NCBI RefSeq assembly: GCF_901212655.1 | Contig: NZ_CAAKON010000043.1 | Span: 38,016-60,506, forward strand | Direction of reading: 5' to 3' | Length of the DNA stretch: 22,491 bases | Origin: Olsenella uli | Lineage (GTDB): Bacteria; Actinomycetota; Coriobacteriia; Coriobacteriales; Atopobiaceae | Shown here: positions 1-6,093 of the stretch, one piece after another | Layout: each line of letters opens with the position of its first letter | Position numbering within the stretch: the first letter of the stretch is position 1 | The notes under the pieces: generated by a model | The model's input: the letters and a program-made list of their open reading frames with translations, nothing else | Database searches by the model: none | What the model was told of the DNA's origin: nothing | Translations under genes and position numbers: made by a program

Positions 1-24
1 GATCTGTGCGGTTTCGCTGCCAGC

Positions 25-193
25 CACAGCCACTTTGACTCGCCTCCTGACGGACGGGAGTCAAAGTGGCTGGCAACGGGGCCTCAGAAGCGGCTGCTGG
101 AGTCTCTGGGGTGGCTGGCTGAGATGGCTGGAGGGCTCGACCCTTTCTTGTTTGGAAAATGAGTCAAAGTAGACGGCAACCCTCTGACTCATG
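25..193. repeat. Dispersed intergenic element, GAGTCAAAGT family, copy 1
   Basis: The decamer ACTTTGACTC / GAGTCAAAGT occurs three times here, at 32-41, 58-67 and 161-170. The first two form a perfect 14-bp inverted repeat (28-41 with 58-71, 16-nt loop). The third sits in AATGAGTCAAAGTAGACGGC at 158-177 and is followed by CTGACTCATG at 184-193. The same modules recur in the same order at 12497-12695: an inverted-repeat arm, a (T/C)CAAAGTGG(C/A)TGGC segment, GCTCGAC, then AATGAGTCAAAGT and CTGACTCA. No protein was recognised in it. A REP/BIME-like or MITE-like element is inferred. Confidence 0.7.
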
Positions 194-654
194 CGTAGAT
201 TGCGGCGGATCAGTCTCGGAGGCAGCGGGGCCGCAAGTGCGTCGTCGAGCGCGCTGGCGAAGACGTCCGGCGCAAGGGAGTAGTTCTGGAGCGCCCGCTC
301 CATGGCCTGCGCGGGTTCGCCGATGAGCTGGTCGAGCAGCCCGCCCGCAACCTGCGCACTCCGGGCGCCTCCCTCGGGAGGGGCGACATGGCGCTGGCTG
401 AGCAGCTCGCGGAGCAGGCGCGGCACGGAGACGGTGAAATCGTCGAAGTCATTCGAGGTCAGCGAGCCGGGACGCGCCTGCTTGAAGCGCTTGGTAAGCG
501 TGGAGCGATGGCTCAGGTCATCTGCGTACGCGCGCGGAATGGAACCGTTGTCTGCAAGCACGAAGCCCGCCGCCTCCTTCATGGTCATGCCCATGGTGGA
601 GAGCGCCTCGATCATCGCCGAGGTGGGGGTGCTGTAGAGCGGTTTCGGCTTCAT
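61..654 (-). CDS. Unrecognised protein, C-terminus encoded by a repeat element
   Basis: This is a 197-residue protein that I do not recognise. The ATG at 654 is chosen because GGAGG lies six bases upstream; the frame stays open further upstream but without a comparable site. The first 150 residues look soluble and helical, with no signal peptide or membrane segment. A segment near residues 10-50 (MIEALSTMGMTMKEAAGF and a following basic stretch) could be a helix-turn-helix, but this is only an impression. Roughly the last 43 residues, from about MSQRVAVYFDSFS, are translated from the GAGTCAAAGT repeat element, and the stop codon lies inside its inverted repeat. The native C-terminus was therefore probably replaced or extended when the element arrived. 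It lies 116 bp downstream of another unrecognised gene on the same strand, and the two may be co-transcribed. Confidence 0.6.
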   Translation of the reverse strand: MKPKPLYSTPTSAMIEALSTMGMTMKEAAGFVLADNGSIPRAYADDLSHRSTLTKRFKQARPGSLTSNDFDDFTVSVPRLLRELLSQRHVAPPEGGARSAQVAGGLLDQLIGEPAQAMERALQNYSLAPDVFASALDDALAAPLPPRLIRRNLRMSQRVAVYFDSFSKQERVEPSSHLSQPPQRLQQPLLRPRCQPL

Positions 655-716
655 TGTGGTCCTCCGGATGCGTGCGAACTGCGTTGCAAGCATCGTCATG
701 CCACTTTTGCCGAATA

Positions 717-728
717 TGTTGTACAACA
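717..728. promoter_or_regulatory. 12-bp perfect palindrome, candidate operator
   Basis: TGTTGTACAACA is a perfect palindrome 63 bp upstream of the start at 654, in the gap between the two minus-strand genes. A second palindrome with the same consensus (TGTTGYRCAACA) forms the core of the 18-bp palindrome at 1497-1514. The repeated sequence and the positions suggest a transcription-factor site. The factor is not identifiable, and the spacing does not fit Rex or LexA consensus sites. Confidence 0.4.
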
Positions 729-770
729 AATTGAAACTTGGCGGGAGGGGATGGGCGGCGCCAGGCCGGG

Positions 771-1244
771 CTACAGCTCGTTCACGCGTCCGCTCGGGCG
801 CTCGCCACTCATTCCGGCGAGGGCGTCCTGCAAAGCATGGCGCCGCGCGGACTTGCCCGGCGCATCAGAGTTGCGGCGGAACCGCGAGAAGAGACTGCGA
901 TTCTCGGCGCGGGTTACCCAGATGTTCTCGGCCGTTGCCGCGGCAATGTCCACGTGCGCCGTCTGGTCGTTGAGCAGCACCACCACGGTGAGGCCGGGAT
1001 GCGTGCGCAGGTCCTTGGTAGTGAGTTCGCCCTGCTCAACCACGATGGCGCTGACATCGCGGAGGGGGTCCGGCGCGAGGACCCCGGCAGCCTGGGGGCC
1101 ATCCGTTCCCGTGGCGGCGAGTTGCTGCGTTGCGTGAAGCGTGGCGCAGGTTGCGATGTGCACCGAGCGTTTTCCCCATTCGCCCAGGAGCTCGCGCTCA
1201 TAGCCGAGGTCTGTGGTGGGTCCAAGGTACAGAATGGTGTGCAT
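771..1244 (-). CDS. Unrecognised protein with an alternating alpha/beta pattern
   Basis: This is a 157-residue protein that I do not assign to a family. The start at 1244 has a strong GGAGGAG site five bases upstream. Short hydrophobic strands (HTILYLGP at the N-terminus, SAIVVEQG, LTVVVLLND near residue 85-93, NIWVTR) alternate with helical stretches. This pattern resembles a small Rossmann-like or receiver-like fold. I see no phosphoacceptor set typical of response regulators, so the fold is inference. The C-terminal 40 residues are basic and probably flexible (SRFRRNSDAPGKSARR). There is no signal peptide or membrane segment, so it is probably cytoplasmic. It lies upstream of, and on the same strand as, the unrecognised gene at 61-654, which suggests a two-gene unit. 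Confidence 0.65.
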   Translation of the reverse strand: MHTILYLGPTTDLGYERELLGEWGKRSVHIATCATLHATQQLAATGTDGPQAAGVLAPDPLRDVSAIVVEQGELTTKDLRTHPGLTVVVLLNDQTAHVDIAAATAENIWVTRAENRSLFSRFRRNSDAPGKSARRHALQDALAGMSGERPSGRVNEL

Positions 1245-1496
1245 GGGGCTCCTCCAGGGTTTTGCCCGACGCGGTGGGTTCGGTTGCGCTTCTTATGGCT
1301 GATACGTTACCCACGGTTCGTTGCGCCGGGGTTACATCCCGTGTGCGACGTGGTTACCTTCGGGCGGCGGCATTCCTGGGGACGGGCGCTTGGTTTGGTC
1401 GACTGACTTGTGCATTGGTTTGGGTCGGAGCCTGGTCAGACAGTTGGCCTAGGCGAGAGCGCGGCGATGTCCGGCGGCCCTATGAGGACGAGACCC

Positions 1497-1514
1497 GTTT
1501 GTTGCGCAACAAAC
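1497..1514. promoter_or_regulatory. 18-bp perfect palindrome, candidate operator
   Basis: GTTTGTTGCGCAACAAAC is a perfect 18-bp palindrome. Its 12-bp core matches the palindrome at 717-728 except for the two central bases. It lies between divergent genes, 55 bp upstream of the -35 box at 1569 and about 250 bp upstream of the minus-strand start at 1244. An unidentified dimeric regulator is inferred. Confidence 0.5.
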
Positions 1515-1568
1515 TGTCCGCCTTGGGTCCTATGTTCGGTGCGTGAAAGAAGCCGGACCTCCTCCCGC

Positions 1569-1597
1569 TTGGCATCCTGGGCGTGCGCCCATATGCT
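1569..1597 (+). promoter_or_regulatory. Sigma-70-type promoter for the surface protein gene
   Basis: TTGGCA at 1569-1574 and TATGCT at 1592-1597 are separated by 17 bp. The predicted transcript would start near 1604, leaving a leader of about 50 nt with a GGGGGAGGA ribosome site before the ATG at 1657. Confidence 0.55.
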
Positions 1598-1656
1598 CGG
1601 CGCTCGAGGGGAGTGCCGCCATGGTAGCGGTCCGGTTGTGAGCGGGGGAGGACAGC

Positions 1657-2781
1657 ATGGACCAGGGCAACAAGGCGAAGCGGATCATTGCGACAGTGCT
1701 CGCGATCGTTGCGCTCGTGCTCGTGGCGGTGGTTGGCTTTGTGGGGTGGAACAAGGTCGAGGCGGACCGAGCCGCCAGGGAACGACACTCCATCACGCTC
1801 CCGCTTACGGCCACCTCGTTTGACACTTCCACTGGCTCCAAGCTGCCGGTTCACGTGACGGGCACCAATGCGTCCGGGTCTGTGGACGGGGTCCAGTTCG
1901 TCGATGACCAGGGCGCCGGCATGAGTCTCACGCCCGGCACGTACCAGCTCGACTTCCCGGCGTCGCCCATTGCCGCGGACGGCTCGCTCTACACGCTGTC
2001 CTCCAGCGGGCTTGGCCTCACCATCGCCGATGTGGACCGCGGCGCGTCCGTGGCGGTGAACCTGCCGGAGGGCACGGAGATTGCGCTCGCGCCGGTGGAC
2101 GATCCAGCCACTACCTCGGACGATGACGTCAATCGCGCCAAGGACTATGCGTCGCGCGAGGGTGCGTGCCCAGATGGCGTCTCGGCCGACGACCTCGCCG
2201 GCAAGGCGGCCGACAAGCGTAACCAGGCCCTCGCGGACAAGAAAGCGGCCGAGGAAAAGGCGGCTGCCGAGCAGCGCGCCGCCGAGGAGAAGGCTGCGGC
2301 GGAGGCGGCTGCTGCGGCACGGCACGTCAAGGCTGCCGAGTACGAGTTCGATATCCCGCAGTATTGGGTTGGCCGCGTAAACGCGCAGGTGAACGGTAAC
2401 GAGGTTGATATCTATTCGAAGAAGTACCCGTCACGCAAGGTGTGCTGGGTGGAGGTTGAGAAAACGGAGTACTTGGTGGCCGGAGACATCGGCACGTCAC
2501 AGATGGGCCTTCCCGTTCCGCTCGACTCTACGCGCAGCGTGCAGGTGTGGGCAAATAGGTGGGCATACCAGGCGGCATCCGACTTTTGGCGGAATCAGGG
2601 CTACGCAAGTATTTCACTCGACGAAGCCGTTGAGCTGACAAATTTGCAGTCGGGCGGAAGTGTGAGTTACGACGCCGTTGAGGCCTCCATGGGGACCAAC
2701 GGCCCCGAAGACCCAACGTACATGTCTGCGCCGGATGACTACATCAGCGCAAACGTAACCGACACCATCAAGCCTCTGTAG
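1657..2781 (+). CDS. Membrane-anchored extracellular protein, unknown function
   Basis: This 374-residue protein has a short basic N-terminus (MDQGNKAKR) followed by one hydrophobic segment at about residues 9-30, so it should be inserted N-in with the rest outside. Residues 45-150 are rich in beta-forming and Thr/Ser/Gly residues and contain the segment TSFDTSTGSKLPVHVTG; I read this as an Ig-like or similar beta domain. Residues 178-225 form an Ala/Glu/Lys coiled coil. Residues 228-374 are a second globular domain beginning YEFDIPQYW. The start has a GGGGGAGGA site and a good upstream promoter. The gene at 2810 is a broken paralogue sharing the TxFDTSTGSKLP segment, the coiled coil and the FDxPxYW motif, so a tandem duplication occurred here. 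A surface or adhesion-type role is inference only. Confidence 0.8.
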   Translation: MDQGNKAKRIIATVLAIVALVLVAVVGFVGWNKVEADRAARERHSITLPLTATSFDTSTGSKLPVHVTGTNASGSVDGVQFVDDQGAGMSLTPGTYQLDFPASPIAADGSLYTLSSSGLGLTIADVDRGASVAVNLPEGTEIALAPVDDPATTSDDDVNRAKDYASREGACPDGVSADDLAGKAADKRNQALADKKAAEEKAAAEQRAAEEKAAAEAAAAARHVKAAEYEFDIPQYWVGRVNAQVNGNEVDIYSKKYPSRKVCWVEVEKTEYLVAGDIGTSQMGLPVPLDSTRSVQVWANRWAYQAASDFWRNQGYASISLDEAVELTNLQSGGSVSYDAVEASMGTNGPEDPTYMSAPDDYISANVTDTIKPL

Positions 2782-2809
2782 ACAGTGGATATGCGAATAG
2801 GGGAGTTGC

Positions 2810-3639
2810 ATGTTCTGCTTAAACTGCGGCGCGGAGAACGCCGGCGGATCGTTGCCGTGCCCGGCGCCGCTGCATCTGGCGCGGCGGCTACGTCTATTGG
2901 CAGAAGGCACAGGCAGAGCATGCCACCTGGGAGGCCGAGCACGACACCCATGCGGTGACGGTGTCGCTCGCGGCCACGAACTTCGACACGTCCACGGGCT
3001 CCAAGCTGCCCGTTTGCGTGACTGGCCCCAATGCCGACGATCTCATCCAAAAGGCCGACGATAAGCGCAGCTAGGCCATTGCTGACAAGCAGACCAAGGA
3101 GAAACAGGAAGAGGAGGCTCGGCAGAAGGCCGAGCGGCAGGCCGAGCGGCAGCGCCTGGAGGCTGCCAAGAAGGCGCGCTACCATGTCGAGAACACCAAG
3201 AAGGCCCACTACCACGTCGAGAACAAGTACTTTATCTTCGACGCGCCCGAATACTGGTACGACTGCGTCACGATTCAGAGTGTCGACACCAGCATTAGCG
3301 TTGACTCGAAGAAGTGTTCGAACCGACGTATTGCCCCTATATACACCTCGATGAACTACATAAGCAGCCAATCATTTGTTGGGTGGCTCACATATGGTGA
3401 TGACGGCACGCGAGCGTATATGAACCTGCGTACCGATTACGGGCAAAGTGGTTTCCTATTCTTCCGCCACGGGTTCTACCGATGCCGACGCCCAGTATTC
3501 GGAGGACGAAGCCAACGGGCTGGTTGACCTTGAGACCGGCGGCGCCTACAAGACGCTTGTCGACTATCAGGCGGCGGCCTCGTTGCAGTTCGTGGACTTC
3601 TCGTCTCAAGTCATTATGAGCGGCGCGACGGACATCTAG
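2810..3639 (+). pseudogene. Degraded zinc-ribbon paralogue of the upstream surface protein
   Basis: The reading frame starts well, with GGGGAG before an ATG and MFCLNCGAENAGG, the first half of a zinc ribbon. It loses frame between about 2850 and 2886, and the second Cys pair and the membrane segment are missing. In another frame it continues from GGYVYWQKAQ through ATNFDTSTGSKLPVCVTG, which aligns with residues 53-70 of the protein at 1657-2781. The stretch matching the paralogue's residues about 73-177 is deleted. An in-frame TAG stands at 3072-3074 where the paralogue has Gln. Translation in that frame continues with a Lys/Glu/Arg coiled coil, a tandem 10-residue duplication (KKARYHVENT / KKAHYHVENK) and FDAPEYWY. 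A second frameshift near 3440-3448 moves to the frame encoding EANGLVDLETGG, which matches EAVELTNLQSGG of the paralogue, and ends at 3639. A large deletion, one stop and two frameshifts make a functional product unlikely. Confidence 0.85.
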
Positions 3640-3738
3640 CACGATTGCTGCGCGAAGCTCATGGACGGTTGCGTTGCCGCGCTTCTTTAGGGAGCAGGCC
3701 GCGTGAGGGATGCCGCTGACCCGCATGAGCGATTCGCG

Positions 3739-3960
3739 CGGCCGGTCGTGCGACGTGCGCCCAGTCGTGCGGCGTGCAGGCGGTCGTGCGGCGTGTACAA
3801 AGCGCAGCCCGCCGTGTGGCGTGCGGCCGGTCGCGTGGCGTATGCAAAGCGTGGCAGGTCATGCGGCGTGCAGGCGGTCGTGAGGCGTGCAAGGTGCCGT
3901 GTGGCGCGCAGTCGGTTGTCTGGCGCGTAGCCGGTCGTGCGGCGTACACAAAGCGCGGCC
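3739..3960. repeat. Degenerate tandem array of an 18-bp unit
   Basis: About ten imperfect copies of a unit near CGGTCGTGCGGCGTGCA follow one another. Three longer variants carry an extra (T/A)(C/G)CAAAGCG block, near 3795-3807, 3841-3853 and 3945-3957. Unit length varies from about 17 to 29 bp. On the minus strand the array reads as repeated His-Asp-Arg/Pro-His peptides. It has no ribosome site and no conserved frame, so I treat it as non-coding. Confidence 0.65.
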
Positions 3961-4092
3961 AGACCTCGCGCTCGTTGCGCGACCCTCCCTCTTGTGTCCA
4001 CAAACTTGGGCGATTGCGCTGTTGGGGCAGCCGGGACGCCGCTTTGTCCAGGAAATCGGGTGATTGCGATGCCGCGGCATCCGAAGATATGG

Positions 4093-4129
4093 CTCAGACC
4101 GGAGAACGCGTCGTTTGGTCTGAGTTTTT
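4093..4129 (+). terminator. Hairpin followed by T-run
   Basis: CTCAGACC (4093-4100) and GGTCTGAG (4117-4124) pair perfectly around a 16-nt loop that can form a small inner AACG/CGTT stem. TTTTT follows directly. This fits a Rho-independent terminator on the plus strand. It lies 450 bp past the nearest upstream plus-strand gene, so it may instead terminate an unannotated RNA or be an internal part of the repeat element. Confidence 0.5.
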
Positions 4130-4140
4130 GCGGCGGTTGG

Positions 4141-4186
4141 AGATTGCTAGCTCGCAGGTATGTTTCGGCCTAAGCAATCTACCTGC
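4141..4186 (+). other. Interlaced inverted repeats, possible pseudoknot
   Basis: AGATTGCT (4141-4148) pairs with AGCAATCT (4173-4180), and GCAGGTA (4154-4160) pairs with TACCTGC (4180-4186). The order A-B-A'-B' allows either an H-type pseudoknot or two mutually exclusive hairpins. The A'-B' string (AGCAATCTACCTGC) recurs, one base shorter, at about 9859-9871 in the matching block of cluster B, although the pairing partners are not kept there. Confidence 0.4.
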
Positions 4187-4601
4187 ATGTTCCCTCATCT
4201 ACTGAAGATTGCGAAAGGGCGGCGGGGGAGTAGCGCCATCGTATGATTGCCGTCGCAGCGCCTCTGCTTTGCAATCGGCTCGATTCGTGGACAGACGTGC
4301 TGTTGCTGGCGCCTCGCCTCCGCAATCGCGGCGATTCGTGGACAGATGGGGGCTTCGGGCGTGGGGTACGGGCGATTTGTTGGGCAAAGCCAGGCCCGCT
4401 CCCATGCCGATGGGCCTGGTGCCTGTCTGCCCAGCGCAGTCGCGGCGATTTGTGGATAAGCGGGTGGCTGCAGGCGCCCCGCCTCTGCAAACACGGCAAT
4501 TCGTGAGCAAACGATTGGCTTCAAGTGCCCCGACTCCGCAACTGGGCCGATTCAGGGGCAGTTGGGTGCCGCGAAGCCTTGCCTGCTTGGCCCCTATCCG
4601 C

Positions 4602-4909
4602 CTAGTTCAGCGCGGGCTGAACGGCCATGTCCACGGAACTCGGGCCGGTGTGCCAGATGAGGTTCGGAGCCCTCGCCCTCGACTTCGCCGCCGCCGCAGA
4701 ACCTGCCCCGAGGACTTATCCGTCTAGTTCAGCGCGGGCTGAACGGCCATGCCCACGGGGCTCGGGCCGGTGTACACGACGGGGTTCGGAGCTCTCGCCC
4801 TCGACTTCGCCGCCGCCGCAGAACCTGCCCCGAGGACTTATCCGTCTAGTTCAGCGCGGGCTGAACGGCCATGCCCACGAGGTTCGGGCCGGTGTGCACG
4901 ATGAGGTCC
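4602..4909 (-). repeat. 122-bp tandem repeats of the degV 3' end
   Basis: Stop-codon-anchored copies begin at 4602, 4724 and 4846, an exact 122-bp period. Each unit carries the last 20 or so codons of degV plus about 60 bp of 3' flank; the third copy is the end of the intact gene. In all three the frame is open to the same stop and ends MAVQPALN. Just before it the copies differ: NLIWHTGPSSVD, NPVVYTGPSPVG, and DLIVHTGPNLVG in the gene. The first two units differ at 9 positions, all in one stretch of about 45 bp, while the remaining bases are identical. Confidence 0.85.
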
Positions 4910-5706
4910 GGGGAGATCCCGCTCTCGATTACGTCGACGACGTTGGGAATCGTCGCGCGCATCTTGGCGGCGATCTCGTCCAGGCGATCCTCGGCCTTGG
5001 TGCAACACACGGCGCAGACCACCTTCGCGTATTTCTTGGCCTCTTCCTGGACAAAGGCCAGCTCGGCGGCCAGAGCCTTGTCCCAGCCGCGGCATTTCTT
5101 CACGGTGGCGTACTTGCCCTCCGCGTCGCAGAAGAACACCGGCTTCAGGTTGAGCATGCTGCCCAGGCGATACGTGGCCTCGTTGATGCGCCCGCCGTGG
5201 CGCAGGTACATGAGGTCCTTCACCGTAAAGTACACGCGCGTGTCCGCGGAGACCTCCTCGAGCTTGCCCTTGAGGTGCTCGAATGGCACGCCCTCCTCGA
5301 CCATGCGCACCGCAGCCATGACCACCATGCCAGCGGCCACGCCGATGCTCTTCGTGTCCACAACCTCCACCGGGAAGTTCTCCATGTGACTCGCCACCAG
5401 CTCCACCGTGGAGTTTGTGGCCGAGAGGCCGGAGGAGATCGTCACGAACACGGCACGCTCGTAGCCGTCTGCCTGGGCGGCGTCGAGCGCCTTCTGGATG
5501 TCATCGGGGCTCGGGAGGCTCGTGGTGGGAATCTCCTGCGCGAAGCGATCGATGACCTCGTCGGTGGTGATGTCCACGCCCGAGCGGAACGTGCCGTCTG
5601 AGTAGTTGATGGCCAGGGCCACCTGGCGCACGTCGTGAGCTGCGGCAAAGTCCGCGGGCACGTTGGTGCCCGTGTCGGTGAGGATGGCGATGCGCTGGTC
5701 GTTCAT
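4846..5706 (-). CDS. DegV family fatty-acid-binding protein
   Basis: This 286-residue protein has the usual DegV length. DegV/FakB proteins bind a fatty acid and, in the best-studied cases, present it to a fatty-acid kinase that makes acyl-phosphate for membrane lipid synthesis. Visible motifs are LTDTGTN at residues 9-15, the lipid-carboxylate loop TTSLP at 61-65, SSGLSATNS at 91-99, VVDTKS at 115-120, YLRHGGRI at 167-174, and HTGP at 271-274 (the conserved C-terminal His motif). The ATG at 5706 is chosen over the one at 5721 because AGGGAG lies between the two and serves the downstream start. The gene is transcribed divergently from the DUF1836 gene. Its 3' end is repeated twice downstream. 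No FakA kinase lies in the window, so the fatty-acid role rests on family knowledge. Confidence 0.93.
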   Translation of the reverse strand: MNDQRIAILTDTGTNVPADFAAAHDVRQVALAINYSDGTFRSGVDITTDEVIDRFAQEIPTTSLPSPDDIQKALDAAQADGYERAVFVTISSGLSATNSTVELVASHMENFPVEVVDTKSIGVAAGMVVMAAVRMVEEGVPFEHLKGKLEEVSADTRVYFTVKDLMYLRHGGRINEATYRLGSMLNLKPVFFCDAEGKYATVKKCRGWDKALAAELAFVQEEAKKYAKVVCAVCCTKAEDRLDEIAAKMRATIPNVVDVIESGISPDLIVHTGPNLVGMAVQPALN

Positions 5707-5794
5707 ACAATCTCCCTGCATGTGGGTGGTTGCCTCGATTCTCCCCCGTTTTGTGAGGGAGAGACAAGTCGTAGGCCCCTGTGTTTCGACCAGA

Positions 5795-5838
5795 AGTATA
5801 CCTAGTATCGAAAACTAGATACGGTTGAATTAGATAAT
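5795..5838. promoter_or_regulatory. Divergent promoter region between degV and the DUF1836 gene
   Basis: This is the most AT-rich stretch nearby. On the plus strand TCGAAA (5808-5813) and TAGATAAT (5831-5838) stand 17 bp apart. On the minus strand TATACT (5800-5795) can serve as the -10 for degV, though no good -35 is seen. CTAGT-7-ACTAG (5802-5818) is an inverted repeat overlapping both promoters, so one regulator could act on both genes. The DUF1836 protein itself is a candidate. Confidence 0.45.
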
Positions 5839-6093
5839 GTGTAAACTGGGTCCTGATGAGACGTCACCGAGATGGAGGCTGTTTCGCCTGGGCCAAGACG
5901 TTGCCGCTGACCCTGGCCAAGACGTTGCCGCTGAGGTAGAGACCTTGCTGCAAGAAGGGTGTCTCCGTCTGGGCGGAGAATGCCGTCGCTTGCGGAGGGC
6001 GCCGCCAAAGCGTCATGGCGAAAGCGGAGGGCGGGACCGCTTACGGAACGGCGCCTCGATACGGCTGCGACAATCGCGGAGAGAGGGGGTGCC
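5839..6093 (+). other. Long leader of the DUF1836 gene with a 24-bp tandem repeat
   Basis: About 255 bp separate the predicted promoter from the ATG at 6094. GGCCAAGACGTTGCCGCTGA occurs twice, at 5891-5910 and 5915-5934 (period 24). GCGGAGGGCG also recurs, near 5994 and 6024. AGGGCGGGACCGCT near 6028-6041 resembles the T-box core AGGGTGGNACCGCG, but no stem I or specifier loop is evident. Short open frames here have no ribosome site. Confidence 0.4.

Larger units (their letters stand above)
1245..1656. other. Divergent intergenic region
   Basis: This 412-bp gap lies between divergently transcribed genes and holds no convincing gene. It contains the 18-bp palindrome at 1497-1514 and a promoter for the plus-strand gene at 1569-1597. 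Several GTTAC/GGTTAC words occur at 1305-1356. No clear minus-strand promoter for the gene starting at 1244 could be picked out. Confidence 0.5.
3994..4561. repeat. 51-bp-period repeat, cluster A
   Basis: A 23-bp core, consensus CAATCGCGGCGATTCGTGGA plus CAG, recurs. Minus-type copies start at 4272, 4323, 4437, 4488 and 4539, with a partial copy near 4366. The exact 51-bp spacing is broken once. Two copies in the opposite orientation lie at 3994-4016 and 4044-4066, spaced 50 bp. The core holds a hyphenated palindrome, AATCGC-G-GCGATT. The copy at 4437 contains TGTGGATAA at 4451-4459, a perfect match to the complement of the DnaA box TTATCCACA. A unique structured block (about 4080-4200) separates the two orientations. 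The same design recurs at 9657-9974. Confidence 0.7.

Noticed and set aside
1480..2325. Minus-strand open frame opposite the surface protein gene
   Set aside because: The plus strand has a promoter, a ribosome site and a plausible domain layout with a paralogue in the same frame.
3994..4561. CRISPR array, suggested by 23-bp cores with 28-bp gaps at a regular 51-bp period
   Set aside because: The cores are degenerate, the gaps resemble one another, the orientation flips inside the cluster, and no cas gene is present.
4209..4727. Plus-strand open frame of 172 codons through the repeat cluster
   Set aside because: It is only a translation of the 51-bp and 122-bp repeats (repeated RFVD peptides); no ribosome site or family was seen.
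6028..6041. A functional T-box riboswitch before the DUF1836 gene
   Set aside because: Only the core word resembles a T-box. Stem I, a specifier codon and a terminator or sequestrator were not found, so it is listed only as a weak observation and not as a feature.
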